Source: Bacteroidota bacterium (GTDB taxonomy: Bacteria > Bacteroidota > Bacteroidia > Chitinophagales > Chitinophagaceae). Taken from it: a stretch of DNA of 64,000 nucleotides. Shown here one piece after another: positions 8,289 through 16,878 of this stretch. Made by a program: the position numbers and the translations under genes. The stretch's first letter is position 1; every line of letters starts with the position of its first letter. The notes beneath the pieces are model-generated. The model did not search any database, had not been told where the DNA came from, and was given only the letters and a program-made list of their open reading frames with translations. The stretch is taken from the NCBI GenBank assembly GCA_023416995.1, contig JAEZGI010000069.1, forward strand, positions 1-64,000. The letters run 5' to 3'.

Positions 8289-9502
8289 TGAACGGTTTGG
8301 AACCATCTGTATATATAGCTGGTGTTGGAGTAATATCTGCCATAGGCAATAACGTGTCTGAAACCTTGTCGTCCTTCAGCGAATCGCGTGCGGGTATGGG
8401 TGATATATCACAGCTGGACACCATTCACAAAAATGAATTGCCGGTTGCAGAAGTTAAACTTACTAATGCAGTGCTTGCGTCTCTTTCGGGAGCCGACCCT
8501 TCATTACCGCGCACGGCATTGCTGAGTATGGCCGCTGCGCGGGAGGCTATAAAAGATGCAGGTTTTGATAAGCTCAGCAGTCTGCGTTGTGGATTTATTT
8601 CAGCCAATACAACAGGTGGCATGGATCTGTCTGAAAACTTTTTCAGGTCTTTCAGGGACGATAAAAACACCGGTAAGTTGCGCGACATTATCCATCACGA
8701 ATGTGGCGCAGTGACGGATCTCGTGGCTGATCACCTGGGTATCCGGCATTATATTTCCACCATCAGCACTGCATGTTCTTCTTCTGCCAATGCTATTTTT
8801 TTTGGCGCCCGGCTGATCCGTCATAACATCGTTGACGTGGTGGTTGCTGGTGGGGCCGATGCGCTTACCAGGTTTACTATTAATGGGTTTAATACCCTTA
8901 TGATACTTGATAAGGATTTCTGTAAGCCATTTGATGAAAATCGCAAAGGACTTAATCTTGGAGAGGGTGCAGGGTATGTTGTACTGGTTTCCGATAAACT
9001 TGCAGGTGGTTTGAAAAAGAAGCCATATGCCACATTATCAGGTTATGCAAATGCTAATGATGCCTATCATCAAACTGCTTCTTCTCCTGAGGGAACCGGC
9101 TCATGGCTGGCAATGCAAGGTGCTTTGAAGCGGAGTGGTTTAGTACCATCAGATATTGATTACATCAATCTTCACGGCACAGGAACTCAAAATAATGATA
9201 TAGCAGAAGGCACTGCTATCCAAAGACTTTTTGCGCCATCTTTTCCAAAACTCAGTTCCACTAAATCGTTTACTGGTCATACGTTGGGTGGATGCGGCAG
9301 TATTGAAGCAGTATTCTCGTGCCTCGCAATTGAGCACGGCATCATCTATCCAAACCTTCGGTTCGCCGCACCAATGAAAGAACTTGAATTTATACCAGAA
9401 ACCAAATACCTGGTGGGTCAGCGGGTTAACCATGTCATGTCCAACTCTTTTGGTTTCGGAGGAAACTGTACATCGTTGGTATTTTCAAAACCAGTATTCT
9501 AA
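8288..9502 (+). CDS. Beta-ketoacyl-ACP synthase, probable KS-alpha of the KS/CLF pair
   Basis: This 404-residue enzyme has Cys163 in STACSSSAN, His296 in NLHGTGTQNND, and Lys326 and His331 in STKSFTGHTLGGCG, so the Cys-His-His set is complete. It ends in NSFGFGGNC. It is coupled by a one-base overlap to an ACP gene upstream, and one base separates its stop from the ATG of a KS-like gene that lacks the active site. That order (ACP, KS, CLF) is the type II polyketide pattern and matches ApeO/ApeC in aryl-polyene systems. It most likely performs the repeated condensations that build the polyene. Confidence 0.88.
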   Translation: MNGLEPSVYIAGVGVISAIGNNVSETLSSFSESRAGMGDISQLDTIHKNELPVAEVKLTNAVLASLSGADPSLPRTALLSMAAAREAIKDAGFDKLSSLRCGFISANTTGGMDLSENFFRSFRDDKNTGKLRDIIHHECGAVTDLVADHLGIRHYISTISTACSSSANAIFFGARLIRHNIVDVVVAGGADALTRFTINGFNTLMILDKDFCKPFDENRKGLNLGEGAGYVVLVSDKLAGGLKKKPYATLSGYANANDAYHQTASSPEGTGSWLAMQGALKRSGLVPSDIDYINLHGTGTQNNDIAEGTAIQRLFAPSFPKLSSTKSFTGHTLGGCGSIEAVFSCLAIEHGIIYPNLRFAAPMKELEFIPETKYLVGQRVNHVMSNSFGFGGNCTSLVFSKPVF

Positions 9503-9503
9503 T

Positions 9504-10511
9504 ATGTTTATAAGGGCGCTGGCCAGCATATCACCTCAACCATCGTTTGGAGCAACCTCTTTACAAGATGTAGTTGAATATAACTCAAACCGGTTGAATT
9601 GTATTGAGCCCGACTACCGGGAATATATTGATCCTAAAATGATCAGGCGCATGAGCCGTATCATCAAAATGGGTGTTGTTGCTGCCACGAAGTGTTTGCA
9701 TAATGGTGGCATAGCAGTACCTGACGCGATAGTTACGGGAACGGCTTACGGTTGTCTTGAGGACACAGGTGTGTTTTTGAACCGGATGATTGAGTTCAAT
9801 GAGGAGATGCTGAACCCAACTTCTTTTATACAATCTACCCATAACACCGTAGGTGCGCAGATTGCGCTTTCCGTAAAATGTTATGGCTACAATAATACTT
9901 TTGTTCACCGGGGTTTTTCATTTGAATCCGCTTTGCTTGATGGTGTATTGTTGTTACGGGATAAGGAAGTGAAAAATGTGTTGATAGGTGCTGCCGATGA
10001 AATCACAAATATCAGCTTTGACATATTAAACCGTTTCGGGATCTACCGGGAACAAACGGTTTCAAATCTTTCATTGATCAGCAACCCTGCCCGGGGAACC
10101 ATTGCAGGTGAGGGAGCGGCTTTCTTTTTACTGACAGATGAGGCGTCCCGGGATAATGTAGCAACGCTTGATGCTACACATACGTTTTATAAACCAGCCG
10201 ATGCCGCTGAAACCATCAGCGAAATCAACGCTTTTTTAGAGGCCCAGTCGCTTTCAGCGGCAGATATCGACCTGGTCGTTGCCGGAAAAAATGGCGATGT
10301 TGTAAATGACCAGGTGTATGACATGGTTATAAACGCTGTTTTTCAAGCTACTCCACAATCGACTTATAAACATTTGTGTGGCGAATATCCTACTTCTTCC
10401 GCTTTCGCATTATGGTATGCGACCACACTGCTGAAACCAGCAAAAACCATCCTGATTTACAATCACTATAAAAATATCCATCATTCGCTTATCCTGATTT
10501 CGGCATGCTGA
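9504..10511 (+). CDS. Ketosynthase chain-length factor (KS-beta, ApeC-like), no catalytic triad
   Basis: This 335-residue protein follows the KS fold (TPTSFIQSTHNTVG-like region, then GEGAAFFLL), but each catalytic position is replaced. The region equivalent to the active-site Cys reads VHRGFSFES with no Cys. The first His motif reads VAGKNGDVVND. The second reads YKHLCGEYP. This is the mark of chain-length factors that pair with an active KS. The ATG at 9504 is chosen because the frame upstream lies inside the preceding KS gene. The end overlaps the following deacetylase by 7 bases. It should form a heterodimer with the KS encoded immediately upstream. Confidence 0.83.
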   Translation: MFIRALASISPQPSFGATSLQDVVEYNSNRLNCIEPDYREYIDPKMIRRMSRIIKMGVVAATKCLHNGGIAVPDAIVTGTAYGCLEDTGVFLNRMIEFNEEMLNPTSFIQSTHNTVGAQIALSVKCYGYNNTFVHRGFSFESALLDGVLLLRDKEVKNVLIGAADEITNISFDILNRFGIYREQTVSNLSLISNPARGTIAGEGAAFFLLTDEASRDNVATLDATHTFYKPADAAETISEINAFLEAQSLSAADIDLVVAGKNGDVVNDQVYDMVINAVFQATPQSTYKHLCGEYPTSSAFALWYATTLLKPAKTILIYNHYKNIHHSLILISAC

Positions 10512-11293
10512 CCTTCAAAAATACCAGTATAGCTGTAGCAACGGTGATTTTGGTTATGATCGCCTGGGATCTGCGTAACCCTGTTCCCTGGTATTATTAT
10601 GCGGTTGTGTTGCTGGTATACTTGTCTTTACTGACCTGGGGTAGTATGCAGGTTGCTTCAGGTTTTTACCTGCGGACCTTCAATAAGCGTGTAACCAGAA
10701 AAAAGCAGATTGCAATAACGTTTGATGATGGTCCGGCAGAAAACTATACATCGGGCATCTTAAACCATCTTAATAACCTTGAGGTGCCCGCCGCATTTTT
10801 CTGTATCGGAAAAAATATTGCAGGAAGAGAGCAATTGATGAAAAGGATCGTTGATGAAGGGCATATTATAGGCAATCATAGTTATTCTCATCATTTCTGG
10901 TTTGACTTATACAGCGCGTCCAGGATGAAAGAAGATCTTCGTCAGATGAATGATGCTGCACACAGGGCAACCGGATTCTTGTTGAAGTTGTTCCGGCCTC
11001 CTTATGGTGTAACCAATCCTAACCTGGCAAAAGCAGTTAGTGAGTTGGGATTGATCCCAATCGGATGGAACCTGCGATCAATGGATACAGTTGTTAAAGA
11101 TCATCAAAAATTATTGCAAACTACCCTCAGAGCGGTTAAGCCGGGAGGAATTGTATTGTTTCATGATACCAGCGAAGCAACCTTTTTGATGCTTCCGGCA
11201 TTTATAGAAGAGGTTAGGAGACTTGGCTTTGAAATTGTGAGACTAGATAAATTATTAGGAGTGGAGCCTTATGAACAATCAGCTAACCTGTAA
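10505..11293 (+). CDS. Membrane-anchored NodB-type polysaccharide deacetylase
   Basis: This 262-residue protein has two N-terminal hydrophobic segments (about residues 8-25 and 29-50) and then a complete NodB domain: TFDDGP, HSYSHH (metal-binding HxxxH), RPPYG and LFHD. CE4 enzymes of this type remove N-acetyl groups from sugars using a divalent metal. The catalytic part should face the periplasm. The start overlaps the CLF gene, so it belongs to the pigment operon even though its family acts on carbohydrates. It may modify an envelope acceptor or an amide/ester linkage on the pigment. The substrate is unknown. Confidence 0.83.
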   Translation: MLTFKNTSIAVATVILVMIAWDLRNPVPWYYYAVVLLVYLSLLTWGSMQVASGFYLRTFNKRVTRKKQIAITFDDGPAENYTSGILNHLNNLEVPAAFFCIGKNIAGREQLMKRIVDEGHIIGNHSYSHHFWFDLYSASRMKEDLRQMNDAAHRATGFLLKLFRPPYGVTNPNLAKAVSELGLIPIGWNLRSMDTVVKDHQKLLQTTLRAVKPGGIVLFHDTSEATFLMLPAFIEEVRRLGFEIVRLDKLLGVEPYEQSANL

Positions 11294-11338
11294 ATAACAA
11301 ACCGAGCGATGGGAAATAAGAAAGGTAAAATAAATTTA

Positions 11339-11986
11339 ATGATTCAGAGGGCTCTCACGTTTGCATTAGTGATCTTCCTGGGCATACAGCAACAATCACT
11401 TTTTGCCCAGCCTCCAGGTTATAAGCCGATTAATGATGTAAATAATTTTAAACAGCAATTTGCGGCTGCATCTCAAAAACTGGTGAGTATTCAAAGTGAT
11501 TTTACACAGGAAAAAAACCTTTCGATGCTGTCGGAAAAGATAAGCTCAAACGGTAAATTCTGGTTCAAAAAAGAGAACCTGGTGCGAATGGAATACACCC
11601 ACCCGTTCCGTTACCTGATGATCATCAATAAAAACAATGTCTATATTAAAGATGATCAAAAAGAAAATAAAATTTCTGCACGCTCAAATAAATTATTCCA
11701 GCAGATTAACCGCATCATTGTTGATTGTGTGCAGGGGACCGCGCTTGATAATAAAGACTTCAATGTAAAAACCTTCGAGGGAAAGGATGGTTTCCTGATT
11801 CATTTATCACCTGTGGTTAAATCACTGAAAGATCTGTTTAGTAACATCAATGTGGTTGTCGATAAAAAAGATTACTCGATTGTAAGAATGGAAATGTTTG
11901 AGCCTGGCGGTGATAATACAATCATGCGGTTTACCAATAAACAATTGAATTTGCCACTTGCTGATGCCCTTTTTACACTTAAATAG
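11339..11986 (+). CDS. LolA-like outer-membrane lipoprotein carrier protein
   Basis: From the ATG at 11339 the protein has 215 residues, with a signal peptide (MIQRALTFALVIFLG... ending LFAQ). An ATG at 11309 would add ten polar residues and spoil the usual signal layout. The mature part has the LolA features SIQSDFTQEKNLSMLSEKI and the GKFWFKKENLVRMEY strand, which form the open beta-barrel cup. LolA homologues are standard members of aryl-polyene clusters and are thought to carry the lipidic product across the periplasm. The last 23 bases overlap the next gene. Confidence 0.82.
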   Translation: MIQRALTFALVIFLGIQQQSLFAQPPGYKPINDVNNFKQQFAAASQKLVSIQSDFTQEKNLSMLSEKISSNGKFWFKKENLVRMEYTHPFRYLMIINKNNVYIKDDQKENKISARSNKLFQQINRIIVDCVQGTALDNKDFNVKTFEGKDGFLIHLSPVVKSLKDLFSNINVVVDKKDYSIVRMEMFEPGGDNTIMRFTNKQLNLPLADALFTLK

Positions 11987-12623
11987 CAGGAAGGTTTCTC
12001 TGCAGCTGTTGCTACTGGCTGCCGTTTTGTTTACAACCATTGTTCCTGGTTGCACCAGCGTTTATAAAGGTTTACAGCCGGGTTCCGGCAATGCAGCCTG
12101 CGTGTTTGCTTTAAGGCCCGCATTCAGTTCCTCACTTTACAACACGCATGTGAACGTAGTTGGCAAACATCTTAGTGGCCTTCTCTTATTTAAATCGATG
12201 CCCGACAGCAGTATGCGGATCGTATTTTCGAGTGAAATGGGTGCTAAATTTTTTGATTTCGAATACGACGCTTCAGGTAATTTTAAGGTTCATCAAGTGA
12301 TGGAACAGCTGAATAAAAAAGCGGTGATCAATACCTTAAAAACGGATTTCAAATTGCTGCTCATGGCAGGTCTGGCGGCCCAGGATGCTGTGATCAAATC
12401 CGATGGCACAAATACCTGGTACGGGTTCCCGGATGGCAAAGACACGTACTACTATATAACAAATAACCAGTGTGACAGCCTCGTGAAGATAGAACTCGCC
12501 ATGAAACGCAAACCCAAAGTACAGATGCTGCTATCGGGTGATCAACACGGCGTTCCTGATACGATTGGAATCTCGCATCGCAACTTTAAATTTGATATTG
12601 GATTGAAATACATCCCACGCTGA
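11964..12623 (+). CDS. Predicted lipoprotein of unknown function, paired with LolA-like gene
   Basis: From the ATG at 11964 the protein has 219 residues and starts inside the LolA-like gene (23-base overlap). A hydrophobic stretch ends in a lipobox-like VPGC (Cys30), so it is probably lipid-anchored. I recognise no catalytic motif. Its place after LolA resembles that of the DUF3261-type lipoprotein of proteobacterial aryl-polyene clusters, but I cannot confirm homology from sequence alone. It may receive the product from the LolA-like carrier at the outer membrane. Confidence 0.6.
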   Translation: MPFLHLNSRKVSLQLLLLAAVLFTTIVPGCTSVYKGLQPGSGNAACVFALRPAFSSSLYNTHVNVVGKHLSGLLLFKSMPDSSMRIVFSSEMGAKFFDFEYDASGNFKVHQVMEQLNKKAVINTLKTDFKLLLMAGLAAQDAVIKSDGTNTWYGFPDGKDTYYYITNNQCDSLVKIELAMKRKPKVQMLLSGDQHGVPDTIGISHRNFKFDIGLKYIPR

Positions 12624-12656
12624 TGACCTTTATATAAACCGCTAAATCCCCGCACT

Positions 12657-13034
12657 GTGATTTTATTGAATGATTTCTACTTTATCAGGTCAATTGATGT
12701 TAATGATACCAATATAAGTGCTGAACTGGAATTTAAAGTTGATCATGACATTTTTAAAGGCCATTTCCCTGCGATGCCAGTGGTTCCCGGGGTTTGTATG
12801 ATGCAGATAGTGCATGAAATCGTGGAACGCGAAACGGGTTCAGCTAAAAGAGTAAGAGAGGTACAACAAATGAAATTTCTTACCCTCATCAATCCCCAGG
12901 TTTCACATAAAGTGAAATTGGCATTGTCTTATACAATCACCGAACATAATATGGTAAGGGTGACTGCAAGTCTCCTGAACGAAGGTGTTGTCTATTTTAA
13001 ATTCAAAGGGGATTTTGTTAACGAAGGTCAATAG
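12657..13034 (+). CDS. Hotdog-fold dehydratase-like protein, ApeI type, retains His but has Gln for Glu
   Basis: This 125-residue FabA/FabZ-like protein keeps the active-site segment KGHFPAMPVVPGV with His36. The acidic catalytic residue, expected 14 residues later, is Gln50 (PGVCMMQIV). It starts with GTG at 12657. It is the last gene of the + strand operon and ends 9 bases before the convergent BNR-protein gene. Together with the protein at 3366, which keeps the Glu but not the His, it could form a heterodimer with one complete active site. Role: 3-hydroxyacyl-ACP dehydration in polyene synthesis. Confidence 0.78.
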   Translation: MILLNDFYFIRSIDVNDTNISAELEFKVDHDIFKGHFPAMPVVPGVCMMQIVHEIVERETGSAKRVREVQQMKFLTLINPQVSHKVKLALSYTITEHNMVRVTASLLNEGVVYFKFKGDFVNEGQ

Positions 13035-13043
13035 CAGCTTAAA

Positions 13044-14075
13044 TCACAATTTCAGCGCGACATACCGGATATTTTTACGGTCGTAAGTATAGGAAATACT
13101 TACCGTGCCATCTGCACCCTCAATAATGGCCGGATAGCTGAACTCGCCCTGTTCGTGTTTTTCGAGTTGCAAAACATCTTTCCAGTTCATACCATCGTCA
13201 GATACTGCTAACCGCAGTTCGTTTCTTCCATTGAACCATTCTTTCCCTGCAATACCCGGGTTATAAACCAGCAGGTGTTTGCCATTAGATAAAGTAATTG
13301 CGTCAATGCCAGAATTTGGGTTTACCAATGGGATCTTTGATAAGGGCGACCAGGTTTTACCGTTGTCATATGACCAGGTCTGCACAACAGCATTTTGGCG
13401 GCTTCGACTCAGCATCTGTAATTTATTTCCCGGATGTATTAAAATGGCTGGCTGGATCACACCAAACGTATCACAGTTAATCTGAATTTTTTTCCAGTTG
13501 CGTGAGTCCGCGTCTGAAGTTTCCAGATGGATGGTCCATAGTTTTTCATCCAGGCTTTCTGTACTCGACGGATGCAATATTATTCCATTGCCTAATTGTA
13601 CTGGTTTATTTCTTATGGGCCCAAGCATGCCATGGGGCAGCTTTTCCGGGGAGGACCAGTTTTTTCCATCGTCCTTGCTTGACATCATCATACCCCACCA
13701 TTCGCGTGGTGAAGGACCTACTTTGTAATAAAGAAACAATTCGTTGGCCGTGCTGCGGAACAGAACGGGGTTCCAGGTTGGATATCTTAAAGTATCGTTG
13801 ACGACGCCCTGCGCGACAGCTCGGGGAGCGGACCATTTGCCACCGGTTAAAACAGCGGTCCAGATGGCTACATCTTTATGGCCTTCGTAGGTGCCTCCGA
13901 ACCAGGCAGCCATTATTTCACCGTTTTTTAATTGAACCAGCGTAGATGCATGACAGGAACTAAATGGTGCATCCTTAAAGATAAACCCCTCCTGCAGGAC
14001 CTTAACCTGGCCATGCAATTTGGTTTGAATCTGCATAGACAGGAAGAAAAATATTGTATGATACAGTGCTTTCAT
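13044..14075 (-). CDS. Exported BNR-repeat (sialidase-like beta-propeller) protein
   Basis: This 343-residue protein has a short N-terminal hydrophobic signal (MKALYHTIFFFLS...). Several Asp-box repeats are visible: SSKDDGKNWS, SYDNGKTWS and SDDGMNWK. These mark a sialidase-type beta-propeller. The segment AWFGGTYEGHKDVAIW is typical of a Bacteroidota family often annotated exo-alpha-sialidase. The FRIP motif of true GH33 sialidases is not seen, so sialic acid should not be assumed as substrate. It lies 11 bases downstream of the GH3 gene on the same strand and is probably cotranscribed with it. Confidence 0.72.
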   Translation of the reverse strand: MKALYHTIFFFLSMQIQTKLHGQVKVLQEGFIFKDAPFSSCHASTLVQLKNGEIMAAWFGGTYEGHKDVAIWTAVLTGGKWSAPRAVAQGVVNDTLRYPTWNPVLFRSTANELFLYYKVGPSPREWWGMMMSSKDDGKNWSSPEKLPHGMLGPIRNKPVQLGNGIILHPSSTESLDEKLWTIHLETSDADSRNWKKIQINCDTFGVIQPAILIHPGNKLQMLSRSRQNAVVQTWSYDNGKTWSPLSKIPLVNPNSGIDAITLSNGKHLLVYNPGIAGKEWFNGRNELRLAVSDDGMNWKDVLQLEKHEQGEFSYPAIIEGADGTVSISYTYDRKNIRYVALKL

Positions 14076-14086
14076 TTGGACCCTTT

Positions 14087-16759
14087 TTATTTTACCGTTA
14101 GCCGGCCATGTAACCTGATGTGCCGGGACGAACTGCCAACCATTAACCTGAAGGTGCCAGGCTCTACCATCTTTTCCAATTGCTGATCTAACATAGACAA
14201 TTGTTCCGGTCCCACTATAAAGCTGACAGTTTTCTTTTCACCGGGTTGTAGTGATATTCTTTGGAAGCCCTTCAGTTCCATTACCGGCCTGGTGAGTGAT
14301 GCGTATTCATCCCTGATGTATAACTGGCAAACTTCATCTCCGGCAATTTTTCCCGTGTTGGTAACGGTAAAGGACAACCGCGTACTGTCGGCCGGCAGTA
14401 TATTGTCCTCGCTTAAGCGGAGGTCAGCGTATTCAAAATTTGTGTAGCTGAGGCCAAAGCCAAAAGGGAACAGGGGTTGCCCGGTAAGATCATAATAATC
14501 ATCTCCCCGGCCGGTAGGTTTATGATTATAAACCAGTGGAACCTGGCCAACCGAAACCGGGAAGGTTACCGGCAGTCTGCCGGCTGGGTTATAATCGCCG
14601 AACAACACGTCAGCAACTGCATGACCACCTTCTTCGCCCGGGTACCATGCGGCAACGATACCGGGAACTTTATCTATCCAGTTATTCATGGTTATGGCGC
14701 TACCGCCAATCAATACAACAGCAACGGGTTTACCGGCGGCCGCAACCTCCCGGATTAATTGTTCCTGTTTGCCAGGTAAATCCAGTGAAGCGCGATCCTG
14801 GAACTCACCTTCGTGGATACCTGCCACAACTATAGCGATATCGGCTTTTGCCGCTGCATTACGTGCACTCAAAATCGATTGCATCGATGTGTCCGGCACA
14901 TTAAAATCAGAAACGAGTTTGATGGTTGCATTACTTACAGGTTCGAAAAACTCGATACGAACAGCATAAGGTTTGCCACCAGTAAATGCACGGCTAATCG
15001 TGTTTGTATGATAACTTTGTTTTGACCAGTTATCGATCACCAGTTTGTTATCGATAAACATTCTGAAGCCATCACTGCCTTCCAGGCCAAGCTTGAATTT
15101 TCCGGAACGCGGGAACGTGATATTGCCCGTCCAACGTACCGAATAATTGTCGGTTGTTAGTCTCTCTGCCGGTGGCATGAAGGTCCATTTGAAGTTCAAT
15201 TGTTGGTCAACTCTTGTTGTTACCGGGGTGCCGTTCAAGTATATGTTTTCAAAATATTCTCCTTTAAGGCCCGCTGTCTTCCTGCCATTTTGATCCGTAT
15301 GTGATAGCAAAGAAGCGGGCACGGCTTGTGGAACTATTGGCCATATGCCCGGTCCGGGAGCATAAATAACATTCGCAGTATTACCGACCTTCTTTTTTAT
15401 TGCTTCAAGGATACTCACTTTGTTGTTCCCTGGTCCGCTATAACCGCCGAGTCTTGCTTCATGTGCATCAACACCTATAACAGCGATCGTCTTGATGTTT
15501 TTAGAAACCGGAAGCACCTTGTTTTGATTTTTTAATAATACGATCGACTCCCGGGCGGCCTTTAATGCAACGTTTTTAGGGGTAATGCCCGTAAGTATCC
15601 GGGCAGCTTCTTTTGTGTCGAAGTAAGGGTTTTCAAAAAGACCGAGCTCAAACTTCGCACGCAATACCCGGGCAACAGCAGAATCGATTATTGCAGCATC
15701 GACTGAGCCATCAAGAAAATGTGGGATAAATAATTTGTGATGTTCCTGGTTTGTTTGAAAGATAACATCGAGCCCGTTTATAACACTTGAAGCGCCCGAA
15801 GCGGGATAATCTTTGGTGGTAAAATGTAACACGTTAGCGCCACCGACTGCGCCTGCATCAGAAATAACAAATCCGCGAAAACCCCAATCGGTTCTGAGTT
15901 TTTTATTTAGGAGCCAATTGTTTGCAGATGCGGGCACTCCGTCAATCGAATTATAACTGGTCATTACTGACCTTGCACCACCACGCTTAAAGGCAGCTTC
16001 AAAAGGTGGCAGGTGAATCTCTTCGAGGAAACGTTCGCTGAAATGGATGGGATAACTGTCGCGGCCGCCATCGCCGGTATTTGCCAGGAAATGTTTTGGT
16101 GTGGTGATAATGCCTTTGGACTCAAACTGGCGTATAAATGCTACACCCATTTCTGCAGACAGAAATGGATCCTCGCCATATGTTTCTTCAACACGTCCCC
16201 AGCGAACATCACTGGCTATATTGATCACCGGCGATAAGATCTGTCGGATGCCCCTGGCTTTCGCTTCGAGTGCAATAGTATTTGCAACAGCCGACATGGT
16301 GCTTGTGTCAAATGTGGCAGCAAGTGCTATGGCCTGGGGAAACGCGGTACCGCCTTCTCTCACTATACCATGCAATGCTTCATCGAAGGCTATGATCGGA
16401 ATACCCAATCTGGTTTTTTCAATAAAAAATCTTTGGGTGTTGTTGATTTTTTCCAACAGTGTTTTTGCGGATTCCGAAGTGTTGTATTTTAATAATTGCG
16501 CCGCTGTTCCTTCCGCGGCTGATCCTGCACTGAACTGAAACCCAAATATTCCGTTTGAGTATTGTGCTTCGTTTGATGAATCCACCTGCCCCGGTATCAT
16601 AAATAACTGCCAGAATTTTTCTTCGGGAGTCATTCTTCCCAACAAATCCTTCACCCTGGTTTCAACAGGTAAAGCAGGGTTCTTATAGGGCAATACCTGT
16701 GCATTTACCTCTGCACTTACTATCAAACAAAACAAGATCCAAAATAATTTTCTCATCAA
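14087..16759 (-). CDS. Exported GH3 glycosidase with inserted PA14 domain
   Basis: This 890-residue protein has a signal peptide (cleavage near Ala20), a GH3 N-terminal barrel with KHF (222-223) and the nucleophile Asp301 in GFVISDAGAV, and a GH3 C-terminal domain. A PA14 module (about residues 490-620, with GLKGEYFEN and GSDGFRMFIDN) is inserted in the C-terminal domain, as in many beta-glucosidases and beta-xylosidases. A fibronectin-III-like domain closes the protein (LSFTVTNTGKIAGDEV). It should release terminal sugars from beta-linked oligosaccharides in the periplasm. The nucleophile is in SDA rather than the more usual SDW, so specificity is uncertain. Confidence 0.88.
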   Translation of the reverse strand: MMRKLFWILFCLIVSAEVNAQVLPYKNPALPVETRVKDLLGRMTPEEKFWQLFMIPGQVDSSNEAQYSNGIFGFQFSAGSAAEGTAAQLLKYNTSESAKTLLEKINNTQRFFIEKTRLGIPIIAFDEALHGIVREGGTAFPQAIALAATFDTSTMSAVANTIALEAKARGIRQILSPVINIASDVRWGRVEETYGEDPFLSAEMGVAFIRQFESKGIITTPKHFLANTGDGGRDSYPIHFSERFLEEIHLPPFEAAFKRGGARSVMTSYNSIDGVPASANNWLLNKKLRTDWGFRGFVISDAGAVGGANVLHFTTKDYPASGASSVINGLDVIFQTNQEHHKLFIPHFLDGSVDAAIIDSAVARVLRAKFELGLFENPYFDTKEAARILTGITPKNVALKAARESIVLLKNQNKVLPVSKNIKTIAVIGVDAHEARLGGYSGPGNNKVSILEAIKKKVGNTANVIYAPGPGIWPIVPQAVPASLLSHTDQNGRKTAGLKGEYFENIYLNGTPVTTRVDQQLNFKWTFMPPAERLTTDNYSVRWTGNITFPRSGKFKLGLEGSDGFRMFIDNKLVIDNWSKQSYHTNTISRAFTGGKPYAVRIEFFEPVSNATIKLVSDFNVPDTSMQSILSARNAAAKADIAIVVAGIHEGEFQDRASLDLPGKQEQLIREVAAAGKPVAVVLIGGSAITMNNWIDKVPGIVAAWYPGEEGGHAVADVLFGDYNPAGRLPVTFPVSVGQVPLVYNHKPTGRGDDYYDLTGQPLFPFGFGLSYTNFEYADLRLSEDNILPADSTRLSFTVTNTGKIAGDEVCQLYIRDEYASLTRPVMELKGFQRISLQPGEKKTVSFIVGPEQLSMLDQQLEKMVEPGTFRLMVGSSSRHIRLHGRLTVK

Positions 16760-16825
16760 CTATAATATTATCAGCGCTCAAGTTACAATCTTCCGCCGGC
16801 TGTTGTTGCGGTTACAATCGGAAAC

Positions 16826-16855
16826 AAAAAAAACGACCGGCGTAAACCGGTCGTT
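16826..16855 (-). terminator. Intrinsic terminator of the RND efflux operon
   Basis: AACGACCGG (16832-16840) and CCGGTCGTT (16847-16855) form a perfect 9-bp GC-rich stem with a 6-base loop. On the - strand the hairpin is followed by a run of seven or more T residues (A-tract at 16826-16833 on the + strand). It lies just downstream of the RND pump stop, so it should end that operon before the GH3 gene. Confidence 0.85.
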
Positions 16856-16878
16856 GAAAAAGATATTTTTCAGATATA

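Noticed and set aside
176..13034. Possibility that the first region is the ordinary fatty-acid synthesis locus
   Set aside because: Three KSs plus a CLF, two ACPs, a halogenase-like enzyme, LolA-like and LpxL-like genes in one operon do not fit fabHDGF-type housekeeping clusters.
13498..13801. Overlapping + strand ORFs of 76-99 codons opposite the BNR-protein gene
   Set aside because: They are antisense to a gene with clear Asp-box repeats. Their translations are low-complexity, Cys/His-rich shadows without a start signal.
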